DNA from: 67-14 sp963698625
GTDB lineage: Bacteria > Actinomycetota > Thermoleophilia > Solirubrobacterales > 70-9
Length of the DNA: 64,000 bases
Direction of reading: 5' to 3'
Assembly: GCA_963698625.1 (NCBI GenBank)
Contig: CAVORK010000007.1
Coordinates: 1,642,005 to 1,706,004, forward strand
The notes beneath the pieces are model-generated. The model worked only from the letters and a program-made list of their open reading frames with translations. It was not told the DNA's origin and did not search any database. This document shows, in pieces, positions 19,657 through 28,565 of the stretch. Position 1 is the stretch's first letter, and each line of letters begins with the position of its first letter. The position numbers were made by a program, and so were the translations under genes.

Positions 19657-20904
19657 TCAGACCGAGCGCGGCTTGATCTCCGGGGTCGGACTGTGCTCGG
19701 GGGCCTCTGGAGGCAGGTGCTCGATCGAGCGGGCGTAAGCCCGGGACAGAGGGCGGGCGGTGATTCCGTGAAGGAAGACACTCGCAAGAACGGTGACTGA
19801 AGTCGCGGCGAGCACGAGGTCGAGTCCGGGCAGACCAGGCTCCTCGTCCACCACTACCAGCGCCAGGATGATCGAGGCCAGGCCGCGAGGACCGAACCAG
19901 CCGATGAAGGCGATCGATGCCCGGCTCAACCCGGTACCCGTAAGCGCGATCGCCACCGGGCCCATCCTGATCAGGGTCAAAGAGAGGGCCGCGAAGGCGA
20001 CCACGCCCCAGGTGGCTTCGCCGAGAAATCCGATCGCTGCGGTACCGAAGACGAAGAAGACCACGAGGCTCAGCAGCTGGCCTTCGCGCTCGGCGAAGCC
20101 GAGCATCTCATCGCCGAACTCCTCCCGGAAACGGGCCACGGCCAGGCCTGCGACAAAGGCCGCAATGAAGCCGTTGCCTCCGATCTCACCGGCCAGCGCC
20201 CAGGCACCGATCGCAAGTGCGACCATCGCCAGGCGCTTGAAGGTGTGGGTCATCGCCCTGCGGTGGACGGCTCGATCGACCAGCCAGCCTCCGCCTCCGC
20301 CGATCAGGAGGCCGACCAGCGATCCGACCACGATCTGCTCGAAGCCGAATGTGAGCCAGCCGGTCGCGTCCAGTGAAGCTTCATCAACCGCCAGCCCGAG
20401 GAACAGAAGCAGGAACGGGATCGAAAGTCCGTCGTTGAGGCCCGCTTCGACGTTGATCGTCTGCCGGATCTTCTCCGGGATCAGACGGCTGGAGACGACC
20501 GCGTGGCCGAGGGCCGCGTCGGTCGGAGCGAGGATCGCCGCGATCACCGCGCCCTCCCAGAACTCGAGGCCGAGCAGCAGTACGGCGGCGGCGACCGTGC
20601 CGGTCGCCATGGTGAGCGGCATGCCCAGCGCGAGCAGCCTCGCCGCGAGCGAGCCGTCCTTTCGAAGCTCTCTCAGGTCACTTCGGGAGGCGTCGGCGAA
20701 CAGGACCACGACCAGCGCGACCTCGGCGATCAGCAGACCGCCCTGACTTTCTGGATTGAAGTTCGCTACGCCGAGCAGGCTCGGCCCACAGATCATCCCG
20801 GCAGCGACGAAGATCATCGGGGCGGATATGTTCGCCCAGAGCAGCGCCCGCGAGACCAGCGCATAGGCGAAGAAGACCGCGCTGATTACTCCCAGTTCAA
20901 CCAT
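19657..20904 (-). CDS. Monovalent cation:proton antiporter, CPA1/NhaP-like
   Basis: 415 residues with about 12 hydrophobic segments. 'A-P-T-D-A-A-L-G' and the 'E-A-G-L-N-D-G' motif, with the ion-binding Asn-Asp pair, identify the CPA1 family (Na+ or K+ against H+). 'G-W-F-G-P-R-G-L-A-S' is also family-typical. There is no RCK/TrkA-N domain. The start has GAGGGG upstream. It follows fabI by 54 bp on the same strand and may be the last gene of the dab-pur transcript, where it could affect the proton or sodium gradient that drives DabAB; that link is inference. Confidence 0.85.
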   Translation of the reverse strand: MVELGVISAVFFAYALVSRALLWANISAPMIFVAAGMICGPSLLGVANFNPESQGGLLIAEVALVVVLFADASRSDLRELRKDGSLAARLLALGMPLTMATGTVAAAVLLLGLEFWEGAVIAAILAPTDAALGHAVVSSRLIPEKIRQTINVEAGLNDGLSIPFLLLFLGLAVDEASLDATGWLTFGFEQIVVGSLVGLLIGGGGGWLVDRAVHRRAMTHTFKRLAMVALAIGAWALAGEIGGNGFIAAFVAGLAVARFREEFGDEMLGFAEREGQLLSLVVFFVFGTAAIGFLGEATWGVVAFAALSLTLIRMGPVAIALTGTGLSRASIAFIGWFGPRGLASIILALVVVDEEPGLPGLDLVLAATSVTVLASVFLHGITARPLSRAYARSIEHLPPEAPEHSPTPEIKPRSV

Positions 20905-20958
20905 TTCCGCCCCTCATCCGGGGGGATGATCGCACGCCCCGGCCCGAGGCGCAGCGGA

Positions 20959-21789
20959 TCAGCCGGGCGGGGCGGCCGCCAGTTCCGGCGGAGTTTCGGC
21001 TGCCGCCTCTTCAGCCGTGCGCAGGTTGCCGGCCATGGCGTGGTAGCCGCCGTCGACGTGGAGGATCTCGCCGCTGATCGCGCGGGCCAGGTCCGAGAGC
21101 AGGAAGCCGACGGCGTCGGCGACCGGTTCGTTGTCATAAGGGTCCCACTTCATCGGCGAGCGGGTCTCCCAGTTTTCCAGCAGCCTCTCGAAATCGGGGA
21201 TTCCGCCTGCAGCGCGGGTATGGAGCGGTCCGGCGGCAACCAGGTTCGAGCGGATTCCGAGCGGGCCGAGGTCGCGGGCCAGGTATCTGTTGACCGATTC
21301 CAGGGCCGACTTGACCACGCCCATCCAGTTGTAGACCGGCCAGGCTCCGGCTGAATCGAAGTCGAGTCCGACCAGGGAACCACCCTCAGGCGGCGCGTGC
21401 TCCTTGAGCAGGGCACCGAGTGAAGCGTAGGAGTAGGCGCTGGTCTGGAAGGCGAGGTTGATCCCCTCAGGGCGGGCGGTCAGGAAGTCGCCGGCAAGTG
21501 CGTCGCGCGGGGCGAAAGCAACCGCATGGAGCACACCGTCCAGCGTCCCCCACTTCGATCCCACCTTCCCCGAAAGCGCTTCAAGGTCCTCACTCCGGGT
21601 GACGTCGAGTTCGACCACTTCGACCTGCTCCGGCAATTTCGCTGCGGCGGCCTCGGTCAGTTCGCGGTCGCGCGGGAAGGCGGTGAGCATCACTTCGGCG
21701 CCCGAGGTCAGCGCCTTCCTGGCCGCGGTGAAGGCGATGCTGTCGTCGTTGACGATGCCGGTGATAATCACCCGTTTTCCGTTGAGCAT
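20959..21789 (-). CDS. fabI: Enoyl-[acyl-carrier-protein] reductase (NADH), FabI/InhA-like
   Basis: 276 residues. Catalyses the last reduction of each fatty-acid elongation cycle. It has the FabI-type nucleotide site 'T-G-I-V-N-D-D-S-I-A', 'H-A-V-A-F-A-P', and the active-site pair Y-N-W-M-G-V-V-K in the Y-x6-K spacing, then 'A-A-G-P-L-H-T-R-A' and 'G-E-I-L-H-V-D-G-G-Y'. The fold and spacing resemble InhA, the isoniazid/triclosan target. It starts 27 bp after the purE stop with GGGA upstream, so it is probably co-transcribed with the dab-pur genes. The Pro/Ala-rich tail is longer than usual. Confidence 0.92.
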   Translation of the reverse strand: MLNGKRVIITGIVNDDSIAFTAARKALTSGAEVMLTAFPRDRELTEAAAAKLPEQVEVVELDVTRSEDLEALSGKVGSKWGTLDGVLHAVAFAPRDALAGDFLTARPEGINLAFQTSAYSYASLGALLKEHAPPEGGSLVGLDFDSAGAWPVYNWMGVVKSALESVNRYLARDLGPLGIRSNLVAAGPLHTRAAGGIPDFERLLENWETRSPMKWDPYDNEPVADAVGFLLSDLARAISGEILHVDGGYHAMAGNLRTAEEAAAETPPELAAAPPG

Positions 21790-21816
21790 TTGTTTCCCTG
21801 TTCAGTTCGATTGAAG

Positions 21817-22317
21817 TTAAGGTTCGAAAGTCCTGCGGACCCGCTCGTCCTTGCCCCGGGCGATGTCGCCGAGTTCGGACTGGGCCTTTTCCACGGCTTC
21901 GGTCAGCGAGGGATCGCCGACCGCGAGGATGCGCGCCGCCAGCAGCCCGGCATTGCGGGCGGCTCCGACAGCCACGGTCGCAACCGGCACACCGGCCGGC
22001 ATCTGCACGATCGAGAGCAGCGAGTCGAGGCCGTCAAGGTACTTGAGCGGCACCGGCACGCCGATCACCGGCAGCGGGGTCGCGGCGGCGATCATGCCCG
22101 GCAGGTGCGCGGCGCCGCCGGCTCCGGCGATGATCACCGAGAGACCGCGGCCGGATGCCGAAGACGCGTACTCGAGCATGTCGTGCGGAGTGCGGTGGGC
22201 CGAGACCACCCGGACCTCGTGGGAGATTCCGAGCTGCTCGAGGGCTTCGGCCGCCCCCTCCATAACCGGAAGGTCCGAGTCACTGCCCATGACTATTCCT
22301 ACTCGTACCTCGCTCAT
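21817..22317 (-). CDS. purE: 5-(carboxyamino)imidazole ribonucleotide mutase PurE
   Basis: 166 residues. Converts N5-CAIR to CAIR in purine synthesis. Class I PurE motifs: 'M-G-S-D-S-D-L-P' near residue 10, 'S-A-H-R-T-P' near 39-44, and 'A-G-A-G-G-A-A-H-L-P-G-M' near 64-75. The ATG overlaps the purK stop as ATGA, so the two steps of the bicarbonate-dependent route are translationally linked. Intact. Confidence 0.95.
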   Translation of the reverse strand: MSEVRVGIVMGSDSDLPVMEGAAEALEQLGISHEVRVVSAHRTPHDMLEYASSASGRGLSVIIAGAGGAAHLPGMIAAATPLPVIGVPVPLKYLDGLDSLLSIVQMPAGVPVATVAVGAARNAGLLAARILAVGDPSLTEAVEKAQSELGDIARGKDERVRRTFEP

Positions 22318-23518
22318 TTCTTCATCCCTTCGAGTGCGTCCGCCGCGGCTCTCGCCGCTTCGCGGGTCGGTCCCGGTTCAACGCCACATACCGTGACGTG
22401 GCCGAGCTTTCGCCCGGGCCGGGACTGTTTTCCGTAAAGGTGTACGTGGGCACCGGTGACGTCCAGCGCATCAGCCAGCCGATCGGCCGGCTCACCCGCA
22501 TCGGTACCGACGACGTTGACCGTGACCACCGAAGGCGAGACCAGGTCGGCCGGCCCCAGCGGCAGTCCGAGAACCGCGCGCAGGTGCTGCTCAAACTGCG
22601 AAGTCACGCAGCCTTCGATCGAGTAGTGACCCGAGTTGTGCGGCCGCAGCGCAAGTTCGTTGACCAGGAGGCCGTCCGGCGTGACGAAAAGCTCGACCGC
22701 CATCACGCCGGTAGAAGCAATCGCATCGGCCATCTCCAGGGCCATCCGTCCGGCGGCCTCGGCTGTCTCTTCGTCGATCGGGGCCGGAGCGATGATCTCG
22801 CGACACATCGCGTCCTGCTGAACGGTTTCAACTACCGGGTAGAGCGCCTTCTCGCCGCGGGAGGAGCGGGCGACGATCACCGCGATCTCCCGCTCGATCT
22901 CAATCATCGGTTCAAGCAGAAGCGAGCCGCCACCGGCCGAGTCGAGCACCTCGACCGCCTGGTCGCGATCGTCAACGATCCAGACGCCGCGTCCGTCGTA
23001 GCCGCCACGCGGTGCCTTGGCGACCACGGGCCAGCCGTGGATGGCAGCGAACTGCTCGAAGGCACCGATCGAATCGACCGAAGCAAAGTCGGGCACAGGG
23101 AATCCCATCTGCGAAAGCGTGCGCCGGGCGTGGAGCTTGTCCTGGGCCAGCAGCTTGGCCGCTGCGGGCGGAGCGACCACGAAGCCCTCCTCTTCCAGCT
23201 CCTCGCAGGTGCTCCGGCTCGACCCCTTCGTGGTCGAAGGTGATCACTTCGCAAACGCGGGCGAGCGCGCGCAGGTTCTCCAGCGAGTCGGGTACACCGG
23301 GCAGGTAGCGCGCTCCGGCGAGCACCGCCGGATCCTGGTCCGAGGTGGCGAGCACGGTCAGCTCGATGCCCAGGGCGATCGCCGCCTGATGGGTCATCCG
23401 AGCCAGCTGGCCGCCACCGACCATGCCGACCCGCGCCGCGGGCGCAGGGTGGCTTCGACGGGGCCGGGGCCGGGTCCGCAGCCGGGGCGGACGGTTGGCT
23501 GATGGTGGGCTGGTTCAA
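22314..23518 (-). CDS. purK: N5-carboxyaminoimidazole ribonucleotide synthetase PurK (frame broken near 23,207 and 23,440)
   Basis: ATP-grasp enzyme that joins AIR, ATP and bicarbonate into N5-CAIR, the substrate of PurE. Seen: 'M-V-G-G-G-Q-L-A-R-M' at the N-terminus, 'F-D-H-E-G-V-E-P-E', then in the second frame 'L-H-A-R-R-T-L-S-Q-M-G-F-P-V-P', 'G-Y-D-G-R-G', 'E-R-E-I-A-V-I-V-A-R' and 'N-E-L-A-L-R-P-H-N-S-G-H-Y'. One extra base in CTGCGAGGAGCTG (about 23,207) separates the halves. The TTG at 23518 overlaps the upstream stop as TTGA but needs a second shift near 23,440. ATG 23424 would lose the first beta strand. About 400 residues when repaired. Probably a working gene with sequence errors. 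Confidence 0.88.
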
Positions 23519-23841
23519 GTGAAGTACTCGGGCCTGCTGACGAAGGTGTCGGAAAGAAACATAACCCCGGACGATTCTTCCAGCAGCGGGCGCAGTCCGG
23601 CAAGCAGGGCGTCGACCCGGTCGACCGGCACCACGGTGATCAGCATCTCGAGCGTCGCCTGCTCGTTGAAAAGCAGCCGACCCTGGTGGTAGCCATCGTG
23701 GCCGAGACCGGAGACCCCCGAGACGCTGGTGAAGCCGGTCGCCCCGGTGGCCTTGAAGATCTCGCGCACTGCGGCGGCTTCCGCCCCCGTCACCACGACC
23801 TCGATTCTCGCCATCTTGCTCAGGTCACTTCGACTTTTCAC
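23515..23841 (-). CDS. PII-like regulatory protein linked to dabA
   Basis: 108 residues from a GTG that overlaps the dabA stop as GTGA; an internal ATG at 23814 would give 99 residues. Fold clues: a beta strand 'A-R-I-E-V-V-V-T-G', a helix, then 'G-A-T-G-F-T-S-V-S-G-V-S-G-L-G' in the T-loop position, 'L-E-M-L-I-T-V-V-P' and a C-terminal 'G-V-M-F-L-S-D-T-F-V'. Small PII-like trimers next to bicarbonate transporters are known to sense nucleotides or carbon status (SbtB, CPII). I infer that this one controls DabAB. Its stop overlaps the purK start. Confidence 0.8.
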   Translation of the reverse strand: MKSRSDLSKMARIEVVVTGAEAAAVREIFKATGATGFTSVSGVSGLGHDGYHQGRLLFNEQATLEMLITVVPVDRVDALLAGLRPLLEESSGVMFLSDTFVSRPEYFT

Positions 23842-26412
23842 TTTTCTTCCTCCTGGTCGTTCCACGCTTTCCAGCCGTGGGGTGTGTGTCGCATCCATGG
23901 TTCGCCGGCCGTTTCCCGGGCGCAGAGAGCGACCCAGCCGTTGCCGAAGAGTTCCTGTAGAACGGTGTTGCGTGCGATCAGCATCTCGATCCTCTCCAGC
24001 GGAGCCTGAACTATCGTCAGCAGGCGCATCGGCTCGTGGATCAAACGGTCGCCGTCGGCCACCGACTGCCAGGGCAGGCCGAGCTGCAGGTCACCGCCGT
24101 GTCCGGCGAGCACACCCACCCCGCCGACCACGTTATGGACGGTCTTGGTTCCGGATCCGAAGCTGACCGGATCCACCGTGGAGAAGTAGTACTGGCAGTT
24201 GATCCACTGGGCGACCACCATCGGGGCGGTCAGGATCGTCTCCAGCGCCTCTCCTTCGGTGTCGATCTCGGCCTCGTAGGAATGCAGGAAGGCGCGCCGG
24301 CCGAGGTCCACGCCCCGGGTCATCGAGCGGGGACCGACGATGAATGCCGCGTTGCCGGCGAGTCCCCACTCCGGGAATACCTGGGCCCAGTCGGCCGAGC
24401 GGAAACGCACGTGCTTCGCGGCCCCGGCCGGCGACAGGTCGGCTGGTGCTCCGGGCAGGCTCCTGCTGCGCTCGGCGCTGAGAGCGGCACCGGCGGTGGC
24501 GAGGTCGAGGTCTACCCGGTCGATCTCCTCAAGGTGGGATGCGGGGATCAGGTGGCGGTCGAGCACGGTCACGGTGTCGGTGGCGGTGTCATGCTCGGCC
24601 GCGACAAACCAGGTGTCGTCAGGGATCTCGATGCCCTTTCCGGCGAGGTGGCTTCGAACTTCGCTGCCGTTCAGGATTGCTGCCGCGGTGCGCGCGTTCG
24701 GCGCACCGCGATTGCCGCCACAGGCACCGCAGTCGAGCGCTGCTTCATAAGGGTTGTTCTCGGTTGTGCTGCCGTGCCCGCAGAGCACGACCAGCCGGCC
24801 GAAAGGACCGGTCAGGCCCATCATGGTCAGGGCGACCTCGGCAAAGAGCGAACGCTCCTCCAGAGTGAAGCCCTGCTCGACCGTGAGCACGGTCGGCGCC
24901 GGCGGCGCGGCGCGTTCGGGTGAAGCGGTTGCGCAGCGCGCCATAGCCGCCCGAGAAGAGCGTCTTCGCGGCAGCCAGCGGGCCGGCGGCCCATCCGGTC
25001 GTCTCGGCGAGCACGAACGGGGTGGCGATGTCGGCCTCGGCCGAGTGAAAACTGTCCTCGGCGCCGGCCAGCGCGCGTTGGCCGGCAAGCTGGCGCTCGG
25101 CCAGGCCCTCGGCACCGCCGGCCGGGATTTCGCTGATCTCGTGCGACGGCTGAAGCAGCACCGGACAGAGCGAGTCCGGAGCGCCCCCGGCCAGGCTCTG
25201 GTAGCGAATCGCCACCGCGAAGAAGCCGGCAAAGCCGAGAGTCTCGTACCGCCCCTGGTCGCTCGAAGTGGCGCCTCAGGCCCTCAGAGCGCGCGTCGAT
25301 ACAGCAGACGAGCTGTGCCGCGGGCCGCCCGGCGGTGCCGGCGGCGGGGAAGCTGAGGCTGTGAAGCAGCGGATCCCGGTAGTGAGCCTCGTAAGCCTCG
25401 AGCCAGACCAGACCGCGCTCTTCGACCGGAAGCTGTTCCAGTACTGCCGAGATTGCGGCCAGATCCGCCGCCGAAGGCTCGCTACCCGACAGCAGTTCTG
25501 CGGCCACACGGGACGCGCGCTGCAACGGGTCGGCCTGGGGCCGAGGCGCATCCGACCTGTCGGAGGCCGGCTCAAAGGCTCCAAGAACTGCCGTCCGGGC
25601 CGAACTCGTTCTCGAGCAGCCCCGCTTCGTAGGTGAGCCTCATTGCCAGCCAGGAGACCAGGTCGATTCCGCCGCCATGCTCTGCCTGCCACCGGATGTG
25701 GGCGGCCCAGCCAGGCATCCGGGTCAAGTGAGCGCGCAGGTAGGCGCGCTGGTCGCCAGTCTCGATGCCGAGCCTCCGAAGTGCCAGCAGGGCGGTGTCG
25801 TCGGGGCGCTCGGGAATCTCGCACAGACCTTCGACGAACCGGCTTGGCAAGCGTTCGGTCCCGGGCGGCCAGGTCGCGCCAGGCCGTGTGGAAGCCGGCC
25901 TCCCGGCCGGGCATGCTCCAGCCCGCCTGTCCGCCGTCAAGATATGCGGACGCCCACTTGGACGCCTGACCGTCAACCTCGTCGGCGATGCCCGGTGAGA
26001 GCACTTCGCTGAGCATCCGATCGACCCGGACCGGTGCCGGCGCCGGCTCCCCCTGGAGCAGGTCGCAGAGGATCAGATCCTCGGCAGCGACCCCCTGCCC
26101 GCCGATCCGGATTGGTTCAGCCGGCATGGCGCCGGGCAAGCGACGGCGGGTCGCGGCGATCAGTTCCTCGCCGGTGATCCGGCCCTCGACATAGGCGCGC
26201 CGAAAGAGGGACTCGTCGAGAGTGCCGCGAGCGCCGAGGACCTCACCGGCCCGGGCGACGGCCTGCTCGAAGGGCAGGTTCTCGAAACCGCCGAGCGGGT
26301 TGACGGCGATGAAGGTCTCGATCGGCCAGGCCTGCGCGAGCACGCCGCCGGCGATCCGGATGTCGGTCAGCAGCCGGGCGCGCTCCGGACCGGCCGGGGC
26401 CGCGCTGGCCAC
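23838..26412 (-). CDS. dabA: DabA, inorganic carbon transporter subunit (DUF2309), four frame breaks
   Basis: DabA has a beta-carbonic-anhydrase-like zinc site and works with membrane subunit DabB to convert CO2 to bicarbonate unidirectionally. Zinc ligands are visible: Cys and Asp in 'V-C-C-I-D-A-R-S-E', then His in 'C-G-H-G-S-T-T-E-N-N-P-Y' and Cys in 'L-D-C-G-A-C-G-G'. The start region 'F-I-A-V-N-P-L-G-G-F-E' and the end 'P-L-R-L-L-T'-like 'P-M-R-L-L-T-I-V-Q-A-P' are also typical. The frame breaks near 24,920, 25,255, 25,580 and 25,860. About 860 residues when repaired. An ATG at 26446 overlaps the dabB stop (ATGA) but is out of frame with GTG 26412, implying a fifth break or the later start. 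Confidence 0.87.
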
Positions 26413-26442
26413 CGATGCCCCGGGGGCTGCAGATGGCGCCGG

Positions 26443-28058
26443 TCATGATCCCGCCCCTTCGGAACTCGGCATCAATCGACCTGCCGGGGTCTGAAGCGGA
26501 TCGGGCGGAGACCCTCTGCGACTCCGAGGCGCGATCACCTGCCCTGCGCCCAGTGCGAGTACGTAGGCGGACTTGCGGACCTCGGCAAGCCGTCCGCCGC
26601 TCGAGGCGAACCGTACCGCGCCGGCGGCCAGCAGCAGGCCGAAGAAGGCGACCACCCACCAGGGAGAAACGCTGGCATCACCGGCGCCGGCCAGCGAGGG
26701 CGCGAGGAAGTCCTTGGCCGCGCTCAGCAGCAGCACATAGGCACCGGCGATGACGCTCACCCCGAACGCGGAGACCAGAGCCCCACCCAGGAAGGGTGAC
26801 GGCGCTGCCAGCCCCAGCAGGCCCAGGCACCGGTCGCCCAGGCGAAGAGCATGCAGACCCCAGGCGCCCGGGTCGATCCCGGTGAAGAAGAGCTGGACCG
26901 CCCCGTAGAGGGCCAGTCGCCGGAACGGCGATCGAAACGACTGCCGCGCTGGCGCTGGCCGCGGCAGAAAGTGGTGCGGCAGGCGGTGCCTTGGCGTGGC
27001 GAATGGCGCGTGGACCGCCGATCCGGAACCGAGGAACAGGGTCGCCTTGTACATGCCGTGGGCGAACAGGTGGAAGATCGCGGCGGCGTAGACGCCGAGG
27101 CCGCAGGTCATGATCATGAATCCCATCTGACCCATGGTCGAGTGGGCAAGAGCACCCTTGATGTCCGGCTTCGAGCAGCATCAGCGCAGTGCCGTAGACC
27201 GTGGTCGCCGCGCCGAGGAAAAGGCCAGGTGGGTGGCTTCGCTCGAGGCACCGAAGATCGGGCTGGTCTTGACCAGCAGGATGCCGCCGGCGTTGACCAC
27301 TCCGGCATGGAGCAGGGCGGAGACCGGGGTCGGGACCGACAGGGTGGCGGGAAGCCAGCTCTGAAGCGGCAACTGGGCCGAGCGAGCCAGCGCGCCGACC
27401 ACGAGCAGGCAGGCGACCGTCGGCAGCCAGCAAAGGCTGCCGCCGGGACAGGTCTCTGGCCTGCACGCCGATCTGGCGCATGTCGATCGTACCCCACTCG
27501 ACCGTGGCCAGGACGACAGCCGACCAGAGAGCGAGGTCACCGATCAGGAAGGCTCTGATGGTGCGGCGAACTCCTTCGCGGGCAGCCGCGAAGCCGGAGT
27601 ACATGGCGAGCAGCAGGATCACCGCGATGCCGGCCAGCGGACCAGCCGAGTCGCAAGACCGATCAGCTGGCCGAAGAGATCATCACCGCGGTGGCGAAGG
27701 TCAGGAGGTTGGCACCGCCGAAGAAGCGGATGGCGCTGCAGGTCGCCGGCGCAGGTAGCGGGTCGGCAAAGGCCTGGACGATCACGCTGACCCCGGTCAC
27801 CAGGATCAGCAGCACGGCGACCAGCCGGTCTGCGTAGAGGCCTGCGGAAGCCAGGCCGTCACCGGATTCGATCGTAGCCGAGATCGGATCGCCGGCCGAG
27901 ACCACGACCAGCAGGGCAACGGCACCCGCGAAGGCGAGACCGTTCAGCACAACACCGATGCGGGAGACCCGATCAGACCTGCTTGACCCGGAGGCCAGGA
28001 AGGCGAGAAGGGCGGCGAGTCCCGGCAGCGCCACGGTGGCCAGAAGCAGTGTGCTCAC
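26443..28058 (-). CDS. dabB: DabB, NuoL/NDH-1 subunit 5-like membrane subunit of the inorganic carbon transporter (about four frame breaks)
   Basis: Proton-channel-like partner of DabA, related to NuoL. Seen in successive frames: N-terminal membrane helices from GTG 28058, 'F-G-G-A-N-L-L-T-F-A-T-A', 'L-I-G-D-L-A-L-W', then the core antiporter motif 'W-L-P-A-T-L-S-V-P-T-P-V-S-A-L-L-H-A' and 'A-G-G-I-L-L-V-K', then 'H-S-T-M-G-Q-M-G-F-M' and 'H-L-F-A-H-G-M-Y-K-A'. The last helices lead to a TGA overlapping the dabA ATG. Breaks near 27,165, 27,225, 27,445 and 27,675. About 535 residues, the short length typical of DabB rather than full NuoL. No other Nuo gene is nearby. Confidence 0.85.
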
Positions 28059-28138
28059 CGCAGCGCCCCCTTCGACGCGGATTTGCTCTCATCCGAATTG
28101 CTGCCCGACGTTGCGATCTCCATGGAGCGTGACTATAC

Positions 28139-28154
28139 ACGAAGTTTATTTCGT
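28139..28154. promoter_or_regulatory. Candidate operator between dabB and its divergent regulator
   Basis: ACGAA-N6-TTCGT, a perfect palindrome in an unusually AT-rich 90-bp stretch (28130-28220) between divergent starts. Nearby CGTATGT repeats at 28152 and 28180, and CGTAT at 28212, could be further contacts or promoter elements. Probably bound by the adjacent HTH protein. Confidence 0.45.
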
Positions 28155-28226
28155 ATGTTCTGTATCCGGTTATTTCTAGCGTATGTATTGGTGAAGCGGT
28201 CCGTTGTTTGGCGTATTCTGATCCGA

Positions 28227-28548
28227 ATGGCTGAATGGACCTTCCTCACGAACCACGCCCACGTCCTGCTCTGCGTCGCCCGCGACCCCGACATCCGACT
28301 GCGCGACGTCGCTGACTACGTCGGCATCACCGAGCGCGCAGCCCAGCGCATCGTCGCCGACCTGGTCGAGTCCGGATACCTCGACCGCACCCGGGAAGGG
28401 CGGCGGAACAGCTACAAGCTCAACACCGAGATCCCGCTGAGGCACCCGATGGATCGCGAACACGCGATCGGCGAAATCCTCTCGGTGCTCGACACCTCAG
28501 CCGAAGCGGCTGAATTTCAAAGAGCTGAAGTCCGCCAGAGCCCGCTGA
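28227..28548 (+). CDS. Winged helix-turn-helix transcriptional regulator (MarR/ArsR-like), divergent from the dab operon
   Basis: ATG 28227. A compact DNA-binding domain: 'T-N-H-A-H-V-L-L-C-V-A-R-D-P', 'I-R-L-R-D-V-A-D-Y-V-G-I-T-E-R-A' as the HTH with recognition helix 'A-Q-R-I-V-A-D-L-V-E', and a wing 'Y-L-D-R-T-R-E-G-R-R-N-S-Y'. The same frame continues to 28682, overlapping the convergent DipZ-like gene by more than 110 bp. A one-base shift near 28,510 would give 'F-K-E-L-K-S-A-R-A-R' and a TGA at 28546-28548, which I think is the true end (about 106 residues). Its position suggests it controls dabBA-purKE; the effector is unknown. Confidence 0.72.
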
Positions 28549-28565
28549 CCCTGGGCCGGTCACGG

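Noticed and set aside
26443..28058. Reading dabB as nuoL of respiratory complex I
   Set aside because: No other nuo gene is present, the product is short (about 535 residues) and it is directly coupled to DabA.
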